Shown here one piece after another: positions 5,854 to 9,844 of a stretch of DNA of 9,844 nt; within the stretch, counting starts at the first letter, position 1; each line of letters begins with the position of its first letter. Source of the DNA: Verrucomicrobiales bacterium (GTDB lineage Bacteria > Verrucomicrobiota > Verrucomicrobiia > Verrucomicrobiales > Akkermansiaceae); NCBI GenBank assembly GCA_003527555.1, contig DPWT01000044.1, forward strand, positions 1 to 9,844, given 5' to 3'. The notes under the pieces are model-generated. The model was not told where the DNA came from and searched no databases. It saw nothing but the letters and a program-made list of their open reading frames with translations. The position numbers and the translations under genes are program-made.

Positions 5854-6558
5854 ATGTGCATTAGCCATGAGTATAATATGAAAATCATTGCGCACGTCAG
5901 AACCTGTTATGGTGAAAAATTTGGGGTTCCTCGGCAGGCAGGGCTTGTCGCTAAAGCATGGGGGGAGCTTGTTTTTGAACCTGATTTTAGAAATACAGAT
6001 GCACTACGCGGCTTGGATGGGTTTTCTCATGTCTGGCTAGTATTTGTTTTTCATCAAGCTATCAGAGATGCATGGAAACCGACCGTTCGCCCACCTCGCC
6101 TGGGTGGTAATGATAAAGTCGGTGTTTTTGCCAGTAGATCTCCTTTTAGGCCGAATCCAATTGGGCTTTCATGTGTAAAACTCGAACAAATTGATTACTC
6201 ATGTGAAGAAAACCCTACTTTGAAATTAAGTGGTGTGGACCTCGTTGATGACACCCCAGTATTAGACATCAAACCCTACATTCCTTATGCGGATTGTTTG
6301 TCAGATGCTAAACATGGTTTTGCACAGGGTGCGCCGAGATTATCAAAAATTACATGGGCAGACGATGCCAGCGCCGAGCTAACAGAATCCACCAGACAAT
6401 TGATCACCGAAACACTGGCATGTGATCCTCGGCCCGCCTATCAGCAAGATGATCCTGAACGTGAGTATGGCTGCCTAATCGATGGGTATAATGTGCGCTG
6501 GTTGGCTAACGAGAGAGGCATCAAAATTCTCAGCTGCTCACTCGTGAGAAAAACCTGA
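5854..6558 (+). CDS. trmO: tRNA (N6-threonylcarbamoyladenosine37-N6) methyltransferase TrmO
   Basis: This SAM-dependent enzyme methylates t6A at position 37 of tRNA-Thr to m6t6A, in the cytoplasm; the family is also called TsaA, YaeB or VirR. The 234 residues line up along nearly the whole of the E. coli protein: EKFGVPRQAGL (21-31), LRGLDGFSHVWLVFVFHQ (51-68), TVRPPRLGGN (77-86), GVFASRSPFRPNPIGLS (90-106), LVDDTPVLDIKPYIPYAD (130-147) and the C-terminal-domain motif DPRPAY (191-196), with YNVRW near 212. The ATG at 5854 has a weak GGGA at 5842-5845 and gives the usual length; an ATG at 5878 (MKIIAHVR) is the main alternative. It stands alone on this strand, convergent with the TauE/SafE gene 9 nt away, with no visible terminator. 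Confidence 0.94.
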   Translation: MCISHEYNMKIIAHVRTCYGEKFGVPRQAGLVAKAWGELVFEPDFRNTDALRGLDGFSHVWLVFVFHQAIRDAWKPTVRPPRLGGNDKVGVFASRSPFRPNPIGLSCVKLEQIDYSCEENPTLKLSGVDLVDDTPVLDIKPYIPYADCLSDAKHGFAQGAPRLSKITWADDASAELTESTRQLITETLACDPRPAYQQDDPEREYGCLIDGYNVRWLANERGIKILSCSLVRKT

Positions 6559-6567
6559 AAATTTGCC

Positions 6568-6930
6568 CTATTTGCCAATAAGCATCTTTACACCAAAAAC
6601 CAATAACACGACGCCAAAGATACGTGTTAGGTGCTGGTTACTGAGCTTTAGCATAAGATCAGTGCCAAACCATGCTGCAAGTGCAGCTGCAGTGGCAGCA
6701 AGGACGACGACTTTCCAATCGATCAACCCAGGCTGCCGAGAGTTATTTAAGGTGGCGATGGCAGCGATCACAACAATCACAGCAAGCGAGGTGGCAACTG
6801 CTTTTTTTTGCTCAAAACCCAGTGCGGCGACAAATGCTGGGACCATAACAATCCCCCCACCTACACCACACAGCGCACCTAACAAGCCAGCGGAAATACC
6901 AATGATAATACAAATGGCGAGCGTCTTCAT
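6568..6930 (-). CDS. half-size TauE/SafE (DUF81) family membrane protein
   Basis: The family contains inner-membrane exporters of sulfite, sulfoacetate and related anions, and many members of unknown substrate. This protein has 120 residues and about four membrane segments (roughly 4-20, 22-38, 46-63, 73-91, with a final one at 103-118). The N-terminal family signature is clear: GLLGALCGVGGGIVMVPAF (15-33), followed by KKAVATSLAVI (42-52). Usual members are about 250 residues, built from two such halves; here only one half is present, ending cleanly with VFGVKMLIGK, so it would have to act as a dimer. An in-frame ATG at 6939 exists, but the ATG at 6930 forms an ATGA overlap with the holA stop, and coupled translation is likely. 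The substrate cannot be assigned. Confidence 0.82.
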   Translation of the reverse strand: MKTLAICIIIGISAGLLGALCGVGGGIVMVPAFVAALGFEQKKAVATSLAVIVVIAAIATLNNSRQPGLIDWKVVVLAATAAALAAWFGTDLMLKLSNQHLTRIFGVVLLVFGVKMLIGK

Positions 6931-8015
6931 GCGGCGCAAATATTAACGACTAGGCGGTGCAAAACTACACGGTGATCTAGTGCAGTCGTCACCAATGTGC
7001 GGTCCGCATCCAAGCAAGAGGACATGGCATCGCGCAACTTACCGGCACCAAATCCCATGGCATTACGACTGGCAAGAAACATCGGGTAAGCATTTACACC
7101 ACCGGCTTTTTTCTGTGGTAGCCATGCGCGTTCGGCTTCGGGCAGGGAATCAAGCGCACCCGCGTAAGATTGGTAGTTTCCACTCGGTAGGCTACGACCT
7201 TCGCTGACAGCGCATGCCATAAACAAATTCCTCACCGTTGGGATGATCGAGGCACGCAAAATACCCACAGCACTCTCCTTGCGGGCGAGTTGCTGGTCGA
7301 TCAATTTAATCGCGCGCGATGCATTACGTTTCTGCAATGCGTTCCCAATTTCAAAAACAACCCCCGCACGGCTCAGTGGCACTAACAGCCGCACATCCTC
7401 CTCATTGACCTCGCGGCGATCACCGAGGTAAATATCAATCTTTTCGAGCTCGCTATTTATCTGCCTAGTATCTTCTCCAGCGAGCATCACAAATAGATCA
7501 AGCGCCTCACGATTAAACTGCAGCCCACGCTCTGTGGCTTTTTTACTAACAATCGAAGCCACCTGCTCCTGCCAACCGTCGCGTGAGACATCCGGCTTAT
7601 CAAAGCTCTGCACACTCGCCTCTTTATTGAGAAATTTATAAAAAGCACGCCGCTTATCGAGTCCAGTCGCGCTGATGATGAAGTGAATGTCGTTCGGCAG
7701 CCCCTGCTGCAAGCACTCTAACAATGCAGCCACAGCATTCTGCGTTAACTCCGCATCACTAGTGCGGTCACTCGCGAGAAAATTAGCACGTTTAAGCCAA
7801 ACAGTCTTGCCGCCACCGAAAAACGGTAGCGTCTGGAGCGACTGAATAACCTGCCCACATGCCGTATTCGCCTCGTCCGCATTTGCTACCGTGCCGTCAA
7901 TCACCTCTTGGGAAAAATCATCACCCCCCTCGGGCTTGAGTTTGTTATATAGCTTTAGCGCCTCCTCGGAGACGGTGCCTTCATCGCTCCCGGTAATGAC
8001 ATGGATCTGGCTCAC
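6927..8015 (-). CDS. holA: DNA polymerase III, delta subunit
   Basis: HolA is the clamp-loader subunit that opens the sliding clamp during chromosomal replication. From a GTG at 8015 the protein has 362 residues, close to the usual 330-350. The N-terminus VSQIHVITGSDEG matches the family opening, where a short strand precedes G-x-D. Further family features are LPFFGGGKTVWLKRANFL in the N-terminal domain, LAGEDTRQINSELEKIDIYL in the middle and the C-terminal helical collar domain. The frame is open upstream to a TTG at 8051, but that would add a hydrophobic 12-residue tail before the conserved start, so the GTG is preferred. No Shine-Dalgarno is seen. It lies 52 nt after the sulfatase stop and overlaps the TauE/SafE gene by 4 nt. 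The sulfatase neighbour is unusual for this housekeeping gene. Confidence 0.88.
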   Translation of the reverse strand: MSQIHVITGSDEGTVSEEALKLYNKLKPEGGDDFSQEVIDGTVANADEANTACGQVIQSLQTLPFFGGGKTVWLKRANFLASDRTSDAELTQNAVAALLECLQQGLPNDIHFIISATGLDKRRAFYKFLNKEASVQSFDKPDVSRDGWQEQVASIVSKKATERGLQFNREALDLFVMLAGEDTRQINSELEKIDIYLGDRREVNEEDVRLLVPLSRAGVVFEIGNALQKRNASRAIKLIDQQLARKESAVGILRASIIPTVRNLFMACAVSEGRSLPSGNYQSYAGALDSLPEAERAWLPQKKAGGVNAYPMFLASRNAMGFGAGKLRDAMSSCLDADRTLVTTALDHRVVLHRLVVNICAA

Positions 8016-8067
8016 ACCAGTAAGATGCAGGAAGAGTAAGGGTAGAAGCAAGACAGAATTACCACTG

Positions 8068-9603
8068 CTATCTTAGCTTTGAAGATTTGTATTGGACTCC
8101 CGTTTGCTTAGCCCAGTTTTCCCACTGAGTCATTAGCCTATTAGCCACCTCCGGTTTGACCTTGCTAAGATCATTCATCTCAGTGCGATCTACCGCCATG
8201 TCGTAGAGTTCCCAGTTTTTCACACGAGCATCCCAGACTAGCTTCCAATTACCTTCTCTGACTGCCCGACTGCCGGCAAAAGCCCAGCAGAGTGATTGAT
8301 CACGTTTGATGGTCTTGGCTGGTGATTTGAATACCTCCAATAAACTCATTCCCTCAACTGGAATAACCTCCCTGCCATTATACTTTTTTGGATAGGCAGT
8401 TCCACTCATTTCCAGAAATGTTGGAAAAAAATCAATGACGTGCCCAACCTGGTCGGTAAACGTGTTTTTCGGAACGACTCCGGGCCAATGCGCAATCAAT
8501 GGAGTGGCAATCCCGCCTTCATGCATACGTGATTTATACCTACGAAATGGAGCGTTCTGGGCATGCGCCCAACTCGGGCCCACGTGCGAGTAATACTCTT
8601 TGGGGCCTGGAATGTGGGCCGTGTTGTTTTCACCACCCGGTGATTCAGCGCAACTCCCGTTGTCAGACAAAAATAAAACCAGTGTGTTATCATTAACACC
8701 AGCATCCTTGAGAGCCTGCATGATTCGGCCGATTCCTTGATCCACACAGTCGATCATCGCAGCGTATACCTCCATGCGCTGGTTCTGCCAGCCCTTGTTC
8801 TTGGCCTGAGCCCAAGGGTTCGCCTCCGGATCACGTGGTGGCAGCTTCCACTTTGGGTCGATAAGCCCTATATCAACGGCTTTCGCATAGCGACGTTTCT
8901 GCAGCTCGTCCCAACCCATGGAAAATTTACCCTTATACTTCGCTATATCTTTGGGTTTTGCATGGATCGGATAGTGTGGCGCAGTGTAAGGTATGTATAC
9001 GAGAAAAGGATCACCTGAACTAGCAAAGTCCTTGATCATTTTTACCGCCTCATCAGTAAAGGCATCAGTCGTGTAAAAGTTATCAGGAAACTTAGTGATC
9101 CTTTTGTCATTCTCTCCATAGAAGCGGACACGCCCACCCTTGAATTTCGGGTCAGGCTGTGCAGGATCAAAAAAATTACAGGCACCGTCCCATAACCCGT
9201 ATGACTGATCAAAGCCGCGGTCATAGGGACGATGAGGAGCACGACTGCCATTGTGCCACTTGCCGCTGATTCCCGTCTTATAACCAGCCAGTTTCATTCC
9301 TTCTCCAAGAGTAACCATACCATCGTTGAGCAGCTCGATTCCACGGCCACCATTGCGCGGATAAAGACCCGTGAGAAGCGAGGCACGTGTCGTGGTACAC
9401 TTGGCATTGTTATAAAACTGCCGAAATCGTAGACCTTCAGACGCTAACCTATTAAGGTGAGGCGTCTGGATGATTTCCGCACCATAGGGGCCAATGTCCG
9501 ACCAACCCATGTCGTCGACCATAATAAGAACAATATTCGGTTTGTTGGCTGCCTGTGCGAAAGTAGCCATACAAAATACCATAAAAAGATTGATTAACTT
9601 CAT
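8068..9603 (-). CDS. secreted arylsulfatase, S1 family
   Basis: It hydrolyses sulfate esters, most likely on sulfated polysaccharides, outside the cytoplasm. The 511 residues begin with a signal peptide (1-18 or 19, MKLINLFMVFCMATFAQA). The alkaline-phosphatase-like fold is clear: NIVLIMVDDMGW with calcium ligands D30 and D31; the formylglycine motif CTTTRASLLTG with C69 as nucleophile and R73; GKWH (114-117); TAPHYPIH with H210; LFLSDNG with D314 and N315; YKSRMHEGG with K357; and the C-terminal WKLVWD...WELYDM segment. The motif reads C-T-T-T-R rather than C-x-P-x-R, so maturation would need an FGE that accepts this form; no such maturase gene lies in the window. The substrate is unknown, and no carbohydrate gene neighbours it. 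The start ATG follows an AT-rich leader without a Shine-Dalgarno. Confidence 0.93.
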   Translation of the reverse strand: MKLINLFMVFCMATFAQAANKPNIVLIMVDDMGWSDIGPYGAEIIQTPHLNRLASEGLRFRQFYNNAKCTTTRASLLTGLYPRNGGRGIELLNDGMVTLGEGMKLAGYKTGISGKWHNGSRAPHRPYDRGFDQSYGLWDGACNFFDPAQPDPKFKGGRVRFYGENDKRITKFPDNFYTTDAFTDEAVKMIKDFASSGDPFLVYIPYTAPHYPIHAKPKDIAKYKGKFSMGWDELQKRRYAKAVDIGLIDPKWKLPPRDPEANPWAQAKNKGWQNQRMEVYAAMIDCVDQGIGRIMQALKDAGVNDNTLVLFLSDNGSCAESPGGENNTAHIPGPKEYYSHVGPSWAHAQNAPFRRYKSRMHEGGIATPLIAHWPGVVPKNTFTDQVGHVIDFFPTFLEMSGTAYPKKYNGREVIPVEGMSLLEVFKSPAKTIKRDQSLCWAFAGSRAVREGNWKLVWDARVKNWELYDMAVDRTEMNDLSKVKPEVANRLMTQWENWAKQTGVQYKSSKLR

Positions 9604-9844
9604 GTTAAAAAATGTGTTTTTTGAAAGAAACGCTAACTATTTATCACGAGAGTGCTTCATCCTCTCAAATCTAGATCCGGTAAAGCAAGGATAGAAACAG
9701 AGCTTTTGAGCGATGAAAATTCACATTGTGACGGCCAGTTCATTGCGAACACAAGAATAGACATTATATACATCGGAAGTGCCTTGCCTAAGCTTAAAAA
9801 GATAGCATTTTTGGTTTCAAAACCCAAAAAACGGTCCGCTACTG
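9604..9844. other. region upstream of the sulfatase, no gene recognised
   Basis: No coding frame is convincing. On the minus strand a perfect TATAAT (9768-9763) lies about 160 nt before the sulfatase ATG, but its -35 at 17-nt spacing (TTAGGC) is poor, so the promoter is doubtful. An inverted repeat at 9808-9831 (TTTTTGG..CCCAAAAA with one bulged base) could form a hairpin but has no T-run after it on either strand. The window ends here. Confidence 0.5.
9763..9791 (-). promoter_or_regulatory. weak candidate promoter of the sulfatase
   Basis: TATAAT on the minus strand is a perfect -10 match, with a poor TTAGGC 17 nt upstream. It would give a leader of about 150 nt before the ATG at 9603. Low confidence because of the -35. 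Confidence 0.2.

Noticed and set aside
6563..6946. 127-residue plus-strand frame opposite the TauE/SafE gene
   Set aside because: It mirrors a clearly recognised membrane protein gene and its translation has no family features.
8016..8051. holA starting at TTG 8051
   Set aside because: It adds a hydrophobic tail before the conserved opening; the GTG at 8015 fits the family better.
8496..9251. Several frames of 60-93 residues within the sulfatase gene on both strands
   Set aside because: All lie inside a well-supported sulfatase gene and show no motifs.
9808..9831. Terminator at the right edge
   Set aside because: The hairpin is A/T-rich with a bulge and has no T-run after it on either strand.

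Overview
The window most resembles a chromosomal segment of a Gram-negative bacterium of the Verrucomicrobiota type, perhaps marine. The reasons are a secreted S1 arylsulfatase, an outer-membrane barrel protein, near absence of Shine-Dalgarno sequences (one strong exception, at the ABC ATPase), and the mix of genes. The taxonomic call is an inference from gene content, not a proven placement. I see no rRNA, tRNA, CRISPR array, insertion sequence or phage gene.

Left part (1-1181): about 340 nt of AT-rich DNA without a convincing gene, then gluQRS on the minus strand. It encodes the truncated glutamyl-tRNA synthetase paralogue that glutamylates queuosine in tRNA-Asp. A short divergent promoter region (1182-1269) separates it from the main unit.

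Centre left (1270-5606): a compact plus-strand operon that reads as a zinc (or manganese) import system spanning both membranes. In order it encodes a periplasmic metal-binding protein (ZnuA/TroA type), an unknown 160-residue protein with one N-terminal membrane segment, an ABC ATPase, an ABC-3 permease, and an outer-membrane barrel protein with a His/Asp/Glu-rich loop. Each of the two internal junctions around the ATPase is an 8-nt overlap, and a 13-bp perfect hairpin with a T-run ends the unit. Likely flow: metal crosses or is concentrated at the outer membrane by the barrel protein, is captured by the binding protein, and is pumped in by the ATPase and permease. The unknown protein sits inside the operon and is the best candidate for an undescribed component. 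The barrel gene has a threefold repeat of its own start region.

Centre (5607-5853): a non-coding stretch of about 250 nt with several inverted repeats, followed by trmO (tsaA), the tRNA N6-threonylcarbamoyladenosine methyltransferase.

Right part (6568-9844): a minus-strand series, read right to left: secreted arylsulfatase, holA (DNA polymerase III delta subunit) and a half-size TauE/SafE membrane protein joined to holA by an ATGA stop/start overlap. trmO and the TauE/SafE gene converge with only 9 nt between them. The last 240 nt, upstream of the sulfatase, hold a possible promoter but no recognised gene.
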